Shown: positions 44,518-53,214, counted from the first letter of the stretch. The stretch: 64,000 nucleotides of DNA from Olleya namhaensis (GCF_900114005.1 NZ_FORM01000004.1:186001-250000); one strand, 5' to 3'. The notes: generated from the letters alone by a model not told the origin. Made by a program: numbers and translations.

Positions 44518-44922
44518 CTAATTGGGTGTTTTTATAATCGTGCCATTTATAGCGCAACATTGACTTACAGTGTTGTAAATAGTGCCAAATTTTTCAATAT
44601 TTTTTTTAAGTAAATTGATGTTTAAACTGTCATCATCACTATAAATTTTTAGCTTATAATTTATCTGGTCCATTCTAGGTGGTTTCTCTAAACGTGTCGC
44701 ACCAACGGTTATTTCTGCTTTTGTGTACTCAAACTTCATTAAGATAGAAAAGCGCTCAACATTTTTAAGAATACACGCCGAAAAAGACCCTAAGAATAAT
44801 TCTGCGGGGTTAGCTAATGTGTCAGCAGATGCTTTAGTTGTTCCAAAGTTAATATCAGATTGTTTAATCTGCATAGATGCATTGTTGTTTGCTTTGGATT
44901 GGGCTGTAATGGAATAGGTCAT
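44518..44922 (-). CDS. OsmC/Ohr-family peroxiredoxin-like protein
   Basis: 134-residue protein of the OsmC fold, which reduces organic hydroperoxides through a cysteine pair. The N-terminal Cys lies in 'LFLGSFSACILKNVERFSIL' and the second in 'TIYNTVSQCCAINGTIIK', at the usual spacing. The upstream 'NPAELFLG' is also typical. It is convergent with YfiT; both may serve oxidative or thiol stress. Confidence 0.9.
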   Translation of the reverse strand: MTYSITAQSKANNNASMQIKQSDINFGTTKASADTLANPAELFLGSFSACILKNVERFSILMKFEYTKAEITVGATRLEKPPRMDQINYKLKIYSDDDSLNINLLKKNIEKFGTIYNTVSQCCAINGTIIKTPN

Positions 44923-45140
44923 AATCTGTTTTTATTAACTATTTATATAGATGCTTTTTACAATCAGTTTTAGTTTTTAAAGACGGGTGTGTTTAAAGCG
45001 AAATATCATAAAAAACACCCCAATAAAGATACCAATTTCTTCAATTTGAAATTAAACTTTTGATATGATTTAAATCATGTCATTTTTAGTATTTCATTTT
45101 AAAATATTACATTGCAGTATAACCACAACCTAACTAAGTC

Positions 45141-45476
45141 ATGAGTGATACTATTCAATTTGACGATTTTACCAAAGTCGATTTACGTATTGGTACTATA
45201 TTAGAAGTCAACGATTTTCCTGAAGCCAGAAATCCTGCGTATCAATTAACTATTGATTTTGGAGATTTAGGTGTCAAGAAAACCAGTGCGCAAATAACAA
45301 CTCTGTATACAAAAGAAACCTTGCTTAATAGGCAAATTGTTGCTGTAGTAAATTTTCCTAGAAAACAAATTGCTAAATTCATGAGTGATTGTCTTGTAGT
45401 TGGAGCAGTAGATGGTAAGGATGTTATTTTACTTAATCCAGAAAGTAAAGTGCCAAATGGTACTGCGGTATCATAG
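45141..45476 (+). CDS. csaA: tRNA-binding protein, CsaA-type chaperone
   Basis: 111-residue OB-fold protein with 'FTKVDLRIGTILEVNDFPEA', 'ARNPAYQLTIDFGDLGVKKT', 'SAQITTLY' and 'KFMSDCLVVGA', matching CsaA, an export-related chaperone with a tRNA-binding domain like the C-terminus of MetRS. Length is as expected. It is followed after 3 bp by a transporter gene, suggesting an operon of three genes to 47415. Confidence 0.92.
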   Translation: MSDTIQFDDFTKVDLRIGTILEVNDFPEARNPAYQLTIDFGDLGVKKTSAQITTLYTKETLLNRQIVAVVNFPRKQIAKFMSDCLVVGAVDGKDVILLNPESKVPNGTAVS

Positions 45477-45479
45477 TTT

Positions 45480-46382
45480 ATGGTAGAGGTCGATCACGCG
45501 CAAATCAACTTTGATTCTAATGGTCTTTTTATTTTAAATATTGCCTTAGCTATTGTCATGTTTGGTGTAGCTTTAGGTATAAATATTCAAGATTTTAAAC
45601 AATTAATCAAGCAGCCTAAACCTATTCTTGTAGGTTTACTGTCTCAGTTTGTATTATTACCTTTAGTCACCTTTTTATTAGTCATTTTAATACAGCCAGA
45701 ACCTAGTATTGCGTTAGGTATGTTTATGGTGGCAGCATGTCCTGGTGGTAATATTAGTAATTTTATAACCCACTTGTCTAAGGGTAATACCGCACTGTCC
45801 ATTAGTCTAACCGCTTTTGCGTCTGTATTAGCGTTGGTATTTACGCCTTTTAATTTTCAGTTGTATGGTAATTTATATGCGCCGACAGCTACGATATTAA
45901 AATCGGTAACTTTGCAACCTATGGCTATATTTAAAATTATGGCATTAATTTTAGGGCTTCCGTTAATAGGAGGGATGTTATTAAATTATTATCGACCAAA
46001 ATGGTCTAATCAGTTGTCTAAAGTTTTGAAGCCAGTATCTATCTTCATTTTTATTAGCATCATAGTTATTGCATTTTCAAAAAATATAACAGTATTTACT
46101 GATTTTATACATCACGTATTAGCGATCGGAATAAGTCATAATATTGTGGCTTTATTATTGGGCTTTTTGGTAGCGAAAGCTTTTAGGTTGTCATTTAAAA
46201 ATCAAAAAACGTTAAGTATCGAAACCGGAATTCAAAATTCAGGGCTTGGATTGTTATTGGTCTTTACTTTTTTTGATGGCTTAGGCGGAATGGCAGTTTT
46301 GGTTGCCTTTTGGGGAATTTGGCATATTATTTCTGGGTTAATACTAGCGTCGTTTTGGACGAGATCAAATGAAAAAATATAA
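45480..46382 (+). CDS. Bile acid:sodium symporter family transporter
   Basis: 300-residue protein with nine to ten membrane spans of the BASS/ASBT family. 'ALAIVMFGVALGINIQDFKQ', the crossover motif 'VAACPGGNISNFITHLSKGN' and 'ALSISLTAFASVLALVFTP' are characteristic; 'SIETGIQNSGLGLLLVF' is the second half-helix motif with Glu and Gln for sodium. Substrate is unknown; in bacteria these often move organic acids or pantoate. Its end overlaps the next gene by 14 bp. Confidence 0.88.
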   Translation: MVEVDHAQINFDSNGLFILNIALAIVMFGVALGINIQDFKQLIKQPKPILVGLLSQFVLLPLVTFLLVILIQPEPSIALGMFMVAACPGGNISNFITHLSKGNTALSISLTAFASVLALVFTPFNFQLYGNLYAPTATILKSVTLQPMAIFKIMALILGLPLIGGMLLNYYRPKWSNQLSKVLKPVSIFIFISIIVIAFSKNITVFTDFIHHVLAIGISHNIVALLLGFLVAKAFRLSFKNQKTLSIETGIQNSGLGLLLVFTFFDGLGGMAVLVAFWGIWHIISGLILASFWTRSNEKI

Positions 46383-47415
46383 ATTTTTGAAAAAATTGTG
46401 GTTGCATAGTGTTAGGTTGTATATCCAAATTGGATTGTTTTTTTATTATAAAAACATCAGTTTAATAGGTAAAGAAACAATACCTAAAGATCAGCCCGTG
46501 TTATTTTTAGGTAATCACCAAAATGCACTATTAGATGCCTTGTTGATCGCTACTAAGTCTGGACGGTTTTGTTATTATTTAACGCGAGCAGCTGTTTTTA
46601 AAAAACCTCTGGTTAGTAAACTATTGCAAAGTCTTAATATGCTTCCAGTATATCGTGTCCGTGATGGATGGAGTACTATTGCTAAAAACAAATCAGTATT
46701 TAGTACTAGTGTCGGATTATTGCATGACAATCAGGCTATAACTGTTTTTCCGGAAGGGAGTCATAGTTTGGTACGGCGTGTTAGACCGCTTAGTAAAGGA
46801 TTTACTAGGATTGTACTAGAGTTAAGAGAAAAGCACCCTAATACCGCAGTTAATTTAATTCCAGTAGGGTTTAATTATCAAGAAGCTAAACAAATGGGAA
46901 GTTGTGTAGCTCTTGTTTTTGGGCAACCTATAGTGTCTTCGGATTACAATCAATTAAATACAATAGAGGCTACTAAACAAATAAAGGAGGATGTGTTTAA
47001 TGCAATGTCCAAGTTGACGACTCAAATTCCTGAAGAAAAGTATGATATTGTGTTACAAAAATTAACGGAACGTCAAGTTGATTTTACCGATCCTAAAACG
47101 GTCAACCGTTGCATTGCTTCTAATTTTGAAGAGTGTAGCAGTCAGCCTTTAAAAACAGGTGTTTTTAAAGGCGTTTTAAAGCCAGTGGTGTATGCAATAT
47201 TGTGCTTACCAATACTTGTCTGGAAAAAAGTACTAAAACCTAAAATTAAAGAAGAAGAATTTGAGTCAACCTTTAGGTTTGCGGTCTGTTTGACATTAGT
47301 GCCCTTTTGGATGCTTTTATTGTTTTGTATTACAATTAGTAGCTTTGGGTTAGTGTCGGGACTTGTTGGTTTAATATCAAGCTTACTATTATTCTTGGTT
47401 TATAATAAAGCATAA
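46369..47415 (+). CDS. 1-acyl-glycerol-3-phosphate acyltransferase-like protein (PlsC family)
   Basis: 348-residue membrane-bound acyltransferase. The catalytic block 'LGNHQNALLDALLIATKSGR' is an H-x4-D variant (here N-H-Q-N-A-L-L-D), and 'FPEGSHSLVRRVRPLSKG' is the substrate-binding block. The C-terminal part has two or more membrane spans ('VCLTLVPFWMLLLFC'). It would acylate a lysolipid at the inner membrane. It overlaps the BASS gene and is followed by a strong terminator. Confidence 0.85.
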   Translation: MKKYKFLKKLWLHSVRLYIQIGLFFYYKNISLIGKETIPKDQPVLFLGNHQNALLDALLIATKSGRFCYYLTRAAVFKKPLVSKLLQSLNMLPVYRVRDGWSTIAKNKSVFSTSVGLLHDNQAITVFPEGSHSLVRRVRPLSKGFTRIVLELREKHPNTAVNLIPVGFNYQEAKQMGSCVALVFGQPIVSSDYNQLNTIEATKQIKEDVFNAMSKLTTQIPEEKYDIVLQKLTERQVDFTDPKTVNRCIASNFEECSSQPLKTGVFKGVLKPVVYAILCLPILVWKKVLKPKIKEEEFESTFRFAVCLTLVPFWMLLLFCITISSFGLVSGLVGLISSLLLFLVYNKA

Positions 47416-47458
47416 AAAAAGCCTTTTCTAATTACAGAAAAGGCTTTTTTTATGCTTT
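47407..47458. terminator. Perfect 23-bp bidirectional terminator
   Basis: Arms 47407-47429 and 47436-47458 are exact reverse complements around a 6-nt loop, with A7/T7 runs within the arms so it can end transcripts from both sides. The stop codon of the PlsC-like gene (47413-47415) lies in the first arm, and the PUR-like gene ends 10 bp beyond. Confidence 0.92.
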
Positions 47459-47467
47459 TAGTATGGA

Positions 47468-47884
47468 TTAGATATCATCAAAATCTACATCTGTAAATCT
47501 ACTTTCTGCACCTGTTGCGTTTTCAGTAGTTTCAGTAACAGGAATGGCTTCTGTAGTTGCTTCTGGTTTTGGTGTATCGTATTCTCTTTTAAAATCTTTT
47601 TGGTGACGTTCGCTTATAACTTCATCTCCTTTTTCGTTGATGATATAATCTGTCATTTCCTTTAAGATTTCATTAAACTCGTTAAAATCTTCTTTGTATA
47701 AATAGATCTTATGTTTTTTATAATGAAATGATCCGTCGTCATTTGTAAACTTTTTACTTTCAGTAATCGTCAAATAGTAATCGTCTGCTTTTGTCGCTCT
47801 TACATCAAAAAAGTAAGTTCGTCTTCCGGCTCTTAAAACTTTCGAAAAAATCTCTTCCTTCTCCATCATCTCGTTATTATGCAT
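47468..47884 (-). CDS. PUR-alpha-like DNA/RNA-binding protein (DUF3276)
   Basis: 138-residue small protein whose core 'IFSKVLRAGRRTYFFDVRAT' and 'YYLTITESKKF' with 'FHYKKHKIYLYKEDFNEFNE' is the bacterial PUR domain (DUF3276), a single-strand nucleic acid-binding fold. The C-terminal tail after residue about 100 is disordered, Thr/Glu-rich. The start is either ATG 47884 or one of two downstream ATGs (47869, 47866); the first five residues do not look conserved, so a later start is possible. Nucleoid or RNA-related role is inferred from the fold. Confidence 0.9.
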   Translation of the reverse strand: MHNNEMMEKEEIFSKVLRAGRRTYFFDVRATKADDYYLTITESKKFTNDDGSFHYKKHKIYLYKEDFNEFNEILKEMTDYIINEKGDEVISERHQKDFKREYDTPKPEATTEAIPVTETTENATGAESRFTDVDFDDI

Positions 47885-47968
47885 AATACTAGTTTTGTGT
47901 TGTTAGTTAATTCTCTCTCAAAAATCAAGAAAAAAGTTGAATGTCACAACATTTTAATACAAATATTT

Positions 47969-49711
47969 TTACTTAGTTGTTTTTAAATACAACTCTTTAT
48001 AATAGCCATCTATGGTAATAAGCTGATTATGTGTTCCGGATTGTACTATCTGTCCATCGTCTAAAACAATTATTTGATCTGCATTTTTAGCAGAAGAAAT
48101 TCTGTGACTAACAATTATGGTTGTTTTGTCTTTAGTAATCGTTTTTAGATTAGTTAAAATTTTCTCTTCAGTTTCTGTGTCAACAGCTGATAAACAGTCG
48201 TCAAATAGCATGATTTCAGGTTTCTTGATAATTGCTCTAGCTATGGAAACGCGTTGTTTTTGTCCTCCTGATAAAGTAATACCACGTTCTCCTAAAACAG
48301 TGTTGTATTGTTTTTTAAACTTGACTATGTTTTTATGTACTTGTGCTAGTTTTGCAGCTTCAATAACCTCCTCATCTGTTGCGTTTTCTTTTCCAAACTT
48401 GATGTTATTATTAATACTGTCACTAAACAAAAAGGCGTCTTGTGGCACATAACCTGTGGCATCACGCAGGCTGTATAAATTTAAATCTTGGATTGGTGTA
48501 TTGTCAATTAAAATTTCGCCTTTATTAACATCATATAGACGTCCAACTAAATCTAAAATAGTAGATTTTCCAGAACCGGTTTTACCAATAATAGCTAGCG
48601 TTTCTCCAGAGTTAACTTTAAAACTAACATCTTTTAAGGCTTGTATATTAGTATCGTCATAAGTAAAGGATACATGTTTAAACTCAATATCACCTTTTAT
48701 GTTAGACGCTGTTGGTGTGTTATTTTGTATTTCGGGTTCTGTCTTTAAAAACTCATTAATACGTTTTTGAGAAGCTTCTGCTTCCTGCACTATTGAGGTT
48801 ACCCAACCTACAGTAGCTACTGGCCATGTTAGTAAGTTGACGTACATTATAAACTCAGAGATGGTCCCTAAGCTAATCTCTCCATTCATGTACTGTTTTC
48901 CACCAATATAAATAACTAACACGTTACTTAATCCTATTAGTAAAATCATCATTGGAAAAAATAAAGCTTGTATTTTGACTAGATTAAGTTGCTTTTCTTT
49001 GCTAGTTTCTGATAACTCATTAAAGTTAGCAGATGTCTGGGGCTCTATTCCGTAGGCTTTTATAACAGAAATGCCACTAAACGTTTCTTGAGAAAACGTT
49101 GATAATTTAGATAAATACTGTTGTACAATGGTACTACGCTTGTGTATTTCTGAGCTTATTTTGTAAATTATTATTGACAAAATAGGTAAAGGAATAATAG
49201 TATATAAAGTTAATAAAGGGGCTTGTTTAAACATAAAAACAAGCGCAACTATAAATAAAGTTAAGGTGTTTATACTATACATAATGGCAGGACCTGCGTA
49301 CATGCGTACTTTTCCAACATCCTCGCTAATACGGTTCATTAAATCTCCCGTTCTGTTTTTCTTATAAAAGTTAAGAGACAGTTTTTGGTATTGTTGATAG
49401 ATTTCGTTTTTTAAATCAAACTCAATATATCGTGACACGTTAATAATTGTTTGACGCATCCAGAAGGTAAGTATACCAGATAAGACAGCAGAGCCTACTA
49501 AAAACAAGATGTATTTTAGTAATTTGGCTTTATACGTGACTTCACTAGTTTCAGGGTTTTGTAGTTGATCGTTGACTACATCTATAATTGAACCAATAAA
49601 TTTTGGAACAAAAACAGTAAATAATTTAGAAACTATAGTAATTAAAACACCAATTATTATTTGTGTTTTATATTTGTAAAAATACTTGTTAAGATGTTGT
49701 AGTTCTTTCAT
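47969..49711 (-). CDS. ABC exporter, fused permease-ATPase (MsbA/LmrA type)
   Basis: 580-residue half-exporter. Six membrane spans are in residues 1-320, then the NBD: Walker A 'IIGKTGSGKST', signature 'ITLSGGQKQRVSIARAI', Walker B 'IMLFDDCLSAVDTETE' and the H-loop 'IIVSHRISSAKNAD'. The catalytic Glu after Walker B is Asp (D-D instead of D-E), as in the degenerate half of some heterodimeric exporters, but no partner gene is near. It may export lipids or drugs. Substrate cannot be assigned. Confidence 0.88.
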   Translation of the reverse strand: MKELQHLNKYFYKYKTQIIIGVLITIVSKLFTVFVPKFIGSIIDVVNDQLQNPETSEVTYKAKLLKYILFLVGSAVLSGILTFWMRQTIINVSRYIEFDLKNEIYQQYQKLSLNFYKKNRTGDLMNRISEDVGKVRMYAGPAIMYSINTLTLFIVALVFMFKQAPLLTLYTIIPLPILSIIIYKISSEIHKRSTIVQQYLSKLSTFSQETFSGISVIKAYGIEPQTSANFNELSETSKEKQLNLVKIQALFFPMMILLIGLSNVLVIYIGGKQYMNGEISLGTISEFIMYVNLLTWPVATVGWVTSIVQEAEASQKRINEFLKTEPEIQNNTPTASNIKGDIEFKHVSFTYDDTNIQALKDVSFKVNSGETLAIIGKTGSGKSTILDLVGRLYDVNKGEILIDNTPIQDLNLYSLRDATGYVPQDAFLFSDSINNNIKFGKENATDEEVIEAAKLAQVHKNIVKFKKQYNTVLGERGITLSGGQKQRVSIARAIIKKPEIMLFDDCLSAVDTETEEKILTNLKTITKDKTTIIVSHRISSAKNADQIIVLDDGQIVQSGTHNQLITIDGYYKELYLKTTK

Positions 49712-49857
49712 TTAAATGACAACGTAGTTTTAGAAAGTTTTTAACAATTTCACATTTTAACATGCTAATTATTGTTTTAATATTAATTATAAGCTAATTT
49801 CGCGCATTGATTTTACAAATAATGTAATATCTATGTATTAAATTAAATGTTTACTAA

Positions 49858-50961
49858 ATGGTTTCAGAATTAATCAATACCAATCAACTATCAAAAGCAG
49901 ATCCTGTTTTTGGACAATTATCTTTCGATAATCACGAACAAGTCGTTTTTTGCAACGACAAAGATACAGGATTAAAAGCAATAATTGGAATACATAACAC
50001 AGTTTTAGGACCTGCATTAGGAGGTACTAGAATGTGGCAATATGCTAATGAGTGGGAAGCACTTAATGATGTATTACGTTTATCTAGAGGGATGACTTTT
50101 AAGTCAGCTATTACAGGTCTAAACCTAGGTGGTGGAAAAGCTGTTATTATAGGTGATGCCAAAACACAAAAAACGCCAGAATTAATGAAGCGTTTTGGAG
50201 AGTTTGTGCATAGCTTAAGCGGAAGATACATTACTGCAGAAGATGTAGGAATGGAAACTGCAGATATGGATTTAGTTAGAGAAGTAACACCTTATGTTAC
50301 TGGAATATCTGAAGACAAAGGTGGTGCAGGAAACCCATCCCCAATTACAGCATACGGTGTATTTATGGGAATGAAAGCTGCTGCTAAATATAAGTTTGGA
50401 ACAGATGTTTTAGAAGATAAAACTGTAATTGTACAAGGGATTGGACATGTTGGTGAGTCTTTAGTAGAGCATTTAACAAACGATGGTGCTAAAGTAATTA
50501 TTGATGATATTAACGAAGCGCGTCTTGCTGCAATAAGCAAAAAGTACGGGGCTTCAATTTATAAAGGAAGTAATGTATATGCAGAGGATGTAGATATCTA
50601 CGCACCGTGTGCATTAGGCGCAACAATTAACGATAACACAATTAACTCAATCAGAGCTAAAGTTATTGCTGGAGCAGCAAACAACCAATTAGCAGACGAG
50701 ATTAAGCATGGTCGTATATTACAAGAAAAAGGAATTGTTTACGCACCAGACTTTTTAATTAATGCTGGAGGAATTATTAATGTTTATGCTGAGTTAGAAA
50801 ACTACGGTAAACAAGAAATAATGAGAAAGACAGAAAATATTTATAATACGACGTTGGAAATCTTGAATAACGCTGAAACTAATGATGTTACAACACATCA
50901 AGCAGCTTTAGATATAGCTTTAGGTAGAATTGAAGCTAGAAAAAAAGAAAATCAGCAATAG
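49858..50961 (+). CDS. Leu/Phe/Val/Glu-type amino acid dehydrogenase
   Basis: 367-residue NAD-dependent oxidative deaminase. Catalytic region 'GPALGGTRMWQYANE' and 'KSAITGLNLGGGKAVIIGD' (the Lys of GGGKA), 'TAEDVGMETADM', then the Rossmann domain 'KTVIVQGIGHVGESLVEHL' and 'APCALGATINDNTINSI'. The length and 'GIHNTVLGPALGG' are typical of leucine dehydrogenases rather than glutamate dehydrogenases. It would feed branched-chain amino acid catabolism, as would HMG-CoA lyase at 61409. It has its own terminator. Confidence 0.9.
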   Translation: MVSELINTNQLSKADPVFGQLSFDNHEQVVFCNDKDTGLKAIIGIHNTVLGPALGGTRMWQYANEWEALNDVLRLSRGMTFKSAITGLNLGGGKAVIIGDAKTQKTPELMKRFGEFVHSLSGRYITAEDVGMETADMDLVREVTPYVTGISEDKGGAGNPSPITAYGVFMGMKAAAKYKFGTDVLEDKTVIVQGIGHVGESLVEHLTNDGAKVIIDDINEARLAAISKKYGASIYKGSNVYAEDVDIYAPCALGATINDNTINSIRAKVIAGAANNQLADEIKHGRILQEKGIVYAPDFLINAGGIINVYAELENYGKQEIMRKTENIYNTTLEILNNAETNDVTTHQAALDIALGRIEARKKENQQ

Positions 50962-50987
50962 ATATTACTAAAATAGACTATTTTTGC

Positions 50988-51017
50988 AGGGCGGAAGTGA
51001 AAACTTTCGCCCTTTTT
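50988..51017 (+). terminator. Intrinsic terminator after the amino acid dehydrogenase
   Basis: 11-bp stem with one G-U pair: arms 50988-50998 and 51003-51013, GGGC-rich, 4-nt loop, then T5 to 51017. Confidence 0.9.
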
Positions 51018-51071
51018 AATTAATATAAAAAAGTATTTCAAACTAATTGAAATCTAAAGTTCTTTGTAAAT

Positions 51072-52016
51072 ATGCTAAGTAGAAGACATATCCGTGTTAA
51101 AGTAATGCAAGTATTGTACGCATTTAATGGTACAGAAAGTGATGATTTTTCAAAAGATCAAAAATTTTTATTATACAGTATAGATAACATGTATAGCCTT
51201 TATTTAATGATTTTGTCATTAATGATAGAGGTTAATAAAAAATCTAAAACCCAATTAGAGACCATTCAAAAGAAGCATTTAGCAACTCCAGAAGAAAAGA
51301 ATCCCAACAAAAAATTTATAAACAATCAAGTATTACAGCTTATTGCTAATAACGAGGCTTTAAAAATAGCTTTCGCGAATAACAATATTAATAATTGGCA
51401 ATTAGATAACGAGTATGTAGACGTTATTTATAAAGCAATTATTGCTAGTGACTTGTATAAGGAATACATGCAAACTAAAACCTCTACTTTTAAAGAAGAC
51501 AGAGATTTTATTGTAGATGTGTTTAAGGATATTATTGCTCCAAACGAAAAACTATACGATTATATCGAAGATAAAAACTTAACGTGGTTAGATGATTTAC
51601 CAACGGTTAATACTTCAATATTAAAATTGTTACGTAAAATCAAGGAGTCTTCTGACGAGCGTTTTTTAACGCCGCAATTATATAAGGATATCGAAGACAA
51701 ACAATACGCGATTAACTTGTTTAAAAAAACATTGTTAAATCAAACTAAAATTGGTCAAGAGATTTCTGATAAAACTAAAAATTGGGATACAGAACGTATT
51801 GCAAGTTTGGATATGGTATTATTAAAAATGGCCATTTGCGAGCTTAAAGAGTTTCCATCTATACCTACTAAAGTCACAATTAACGAATATTTAGAGATTT
51901 CTAAAGAGTACTCTACACCAAAAAGTAGTATTTTTATCAATGGTATTTTAGATAAAATATTAAAAGAGTACCAAGAGGACGGAAAACTAAATAAAATTGG
52001 TCGAGGATTGATGTAG
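51072..52016 (+). CDS. nusB: Transcription antitermination factor NusB (long form)
   Basis: 314-residue protein. The C-terminal 140 residues hold the NusB helical fold: 'LLNQTKIGQEISDKTKNW' and 'RIASLDMVLLKMAICELKEF' with 'PTKVTINEYLEISKEYSTPK', and 'SIFINGILDKIL'. The N-terminus 'MLSRRHIRVKVMQVLYAFNG' is the other half of the NusB signature. A long insertion of about 150 residues between them is normal in Bacteroidota but absent from E. coli NusB (about 139 residues). It acts in rRNA transcription antitermination with NusA, NusG and S10. Confidence 0.92.
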   Translation: MLSRRHIRVKVMQVLYAFNGTESDDFSKDQKFLLYSIDNMYSLYLMILSLMIEVNKKSKTQLETIQKKHLATPEEKNPNKKFINNQVLQLIANNEALKIAFANNNINNWQLDNEYVDVIYKAIIASDLYKEYMQTKTSTFKEDRDFIVDVFKDIIAPNEKLYDYIEDKNLTWLDDLPTVNTSILKLLRKIKESSDERFLTPQLYKDIEDKQYAINLFKKTLLNQTKIGQEISDKTKNWDTERIASLDMVLLKMAICELKEFPSIPTKVTINEYLEISKEYSTPKSSIFINGILDKILKEYQEDGKLNKIGRGLM

Positions 52017-52038
52017 TAAAAAAATATTATTATTTTTG
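52008..52038 (+). promoter_or_regulatory. Promoter of the DUF1573-yajC operon
   Basis: TTG at 52008-52010, then 20 nt, then TATTTTTG at 52031-52038, matching TTG-N19/20-TAnnTTTG. It overlaps the 3' end of nusB. Predicted RNA starts near 52043, about 60 nt before ATG 52104. Confidence 0.65.
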
Positions 52039-52061
52039 ACAGACCAAATATTATCTAACGG

Positions 52062-52081
52062 AAGTCTAAACATTTAGACTT
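52062..52081. promoter_or_regulatory. Perfect 9-bp inverted repeat in the leader of DUF1573-yajC
   Basis: AAGTCTAAA and TTTAGACTT flank a 2-nt centre. The half-site AGTCTAAA is the same as in the operators at 53190 and 62365, but here it is arranged head-to-head with a different spacing. It could be a downstream operator or an RNA hairpin in the 5' leader. No T-run follows, so it is not a terminator. Confidence 0.5.
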
Positions 52082-52103
52082 GAACAAATTTAAAATAAGT
52101 ATT

Positions 52104-52601
52104 ATGAAAAAAGTATTGATTCTATTAAGTGCAGTATGCTTAATCAGCTTAACATCATGTAAGCAAAATGCAGCAGCTAAAATTGACCCAAGCAATGTTA
52201 CAGCAGCAGCAGAAAGAGACGCTAAATCTAACAAATTACCAGTAATTACTTTTGATAAAAAAGAGCATGACTTTGGTCAGATTGTATCAGGTACTCCTCA
52301 AGAAACAGTGTTTTCTTACACTAATACTGGAGAAGCACCTTTAGTAATTACAGATATTAAAAGTACTTGTGGATGTACAGTACCTCAAGATTGGTCAAGA
52401 CAACCATTAGCAGTTGGAGAGTCTGATAAATTTACAGTTAAATTTAACGGTAAAGGAGCTAACAAAACATCTAAAGTAATTAACATTACTGCTAACACTT
52501 CTACAGGTAAAGAATCTGTAAAAATTACAGCATTTATTACTCCAGATCCTAATGCAGCTTCAAAAGGTGCAAATACTAACTTAGGACCGGTTATTCAATA
52601 A
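52104..52601 (+). CDS. DUF1573 lipoprotein
   Basis: 165-residue periplasmic lipoprotein. The signal peptide 'MKKVLILLSAVCLISLTSC' ends in a lipobox with Cys 19, followed by 'KQNAAAKID' with no acidic surface-export signal, so it is probably held at the periplasmic side. The DUF1573 immunoglobulin-like domain is seen in 'FDKKEHDFGQIVSG', 'FSYTNTGEAPLVITDIKSTC' and 'GCTVPQDWSRQPLAVGES'. I choose ATG 52104, not the in-frame TTG 52080, because only the ATG gives a proper signal peptide. It overlaps yajC by one base. Confidence 0.9.
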   Translation: MKKVLILLSAVCLISLTSCKQNAAAKIDPSNVTAAAERDAKSNKLPVITFDKKEHDFGQIVSGTPQETVFSYTNTGEAPLVITDIKSTCGCTVPQDWSRQPLAVGESDKFTVKFNGKGANKTSKVINITANTSTGKESVKITAFITPDPNAASKGANTNLGPVIQ

Positions 52602-52897
52602 TGGAGAGTCTTAACGGAATTTTACCAATAGTAGCAATGATTGCTGTTGTGTATTTCTTAATGATTGCACCACAGATGAAACGTGCTAAAAAAGAAAAAG
52701 CATTTGCTGCGGAATTAAAACGTGGTGATAAAGTAATTACTAAAAGCGGTATGCACGGTAAAGTTGCAGAGCTTAACGATAAAGACAATAGTTGTATTAT
52801 AGAAACTATGTCTGGAAAGCTTAAGTTTGATCGTTCTGCCATTTCTATGGAAATGAGCGCAGCGTTAAACAAGCCAGCTGCAGAGTTAAAAAAGTAA
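52601..52897 (+). CDS. yajC: Sec translocon accessory subunit YajC
   Basis: 98-residue single-span membrane protein of the SecDF-YajC complex. The N-terminal span 'ILPIVAMIAVVYFLMIAPQM' is followed by the family motif 'KRAKKEKAFAAELKRGDKVI' and 'TKSGMHGKVAELND'. The start overlaps the DUF1573 stop (TAATG at 52599-52603). The pairing nusB-DUF1573-yajC is conserved in Flavobacteriaceae. Confidence 0.94.
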   Translation: MESLNGILPIVAMIAVVYFLMIAPQMKRAKKEKAFAAELKRGDKVITKSGMHGKVAELNDKDNSCIIETMSGKLKFDRSAISMEMSAALNKPAAELKK

Positions 52898-52918
52898 ACA
52901 TTACTCTAAAATATATTT

Positions 52919-52945
52919 AAAAGGCGACCATTTGGTCGCCTTTTT
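52919..52945 (+). terminator. Intrinsic terminator of yajC
   Basis: 12-nt arms (52919-52930, 52933-52944) with a GGCGACC core and minimal loop, then T-run. Confidence 0.92.
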
Positions 52946-52960
52946 ATGTTTGATATTTTT

Positions 52961-53161
52961 TTAATAAATTAATGTAGGACGTTTTTTTAGCTTAAATAAT
53001 CTATTGTCAGTGTCTAAATCATGTTTGATTTGAAGTTTATTAATTATTGCTGGGAGTTGGCTAGATACACTTGTGGAATTTCTTTTTTTATAATGACTCT
53101 AAGCTTGTATTAAGCCTTCACTAATTTTTGTATTTGCAGGTGTTCTTCTCCGTTCCTCTAT
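52961..53161 (-). pseudogene. Possible decayed gene fragment on the minus strand
   Basis: In the 380-bp gap before the TonB receptor, one minus-strand frame reads protein-like for about 65 codons with a single internal TAG (53101-53099). It includes 'RRRTPANTKISEGLIQA' before the stop and 'SSQLPAIINKLQIKHDLDTD' after it, ending at TAA 52963-52961. No start codon is present and a stop lies just upstream. I do not recognise the family. It could be the decayed 3' end of a gene or chance. Confidence 0.3.
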
Positions 53162-53189
53162 TTATTTATAAATCAATCTTATAGAATAT

Positions 53190-53214
53190 TTTATTTAGAT
53201 TTAGTCTAAATAAA
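53190..53214. promoter_or_regulatory. Palindromic operator at the TonB receptor promoter (copy A)
   Basis: TTTATTTA (53190-53197) and TAAATAAA (53207-53214) form a perfect outer inverted repeat around ATTTAGTCTAAAT (53199-53211), itself a 6+1+6 palindrome. The element ends just before the -33 box. The same 25-bp element with a single mismatch (G/A at 53198) occurs at 62365-62389. I infer a metal-responsive repressor (Fur or DtxR/IdeR class) from the genes it controls. Confidence 0.72.

Noticed and set aside
48117-48452. Plus-strand frame of 111 codons opposite the ABC exporter
   Set aside because: It overlays the ATP-binding motifs of the real minus-strand gene.
52080-52103. TTG start giving an 8-residue extension of the DUF1573 lipoprotein
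   Set aside because: It would disrupt a proper lipoprotein signal peptide that begins at ATG 52104.
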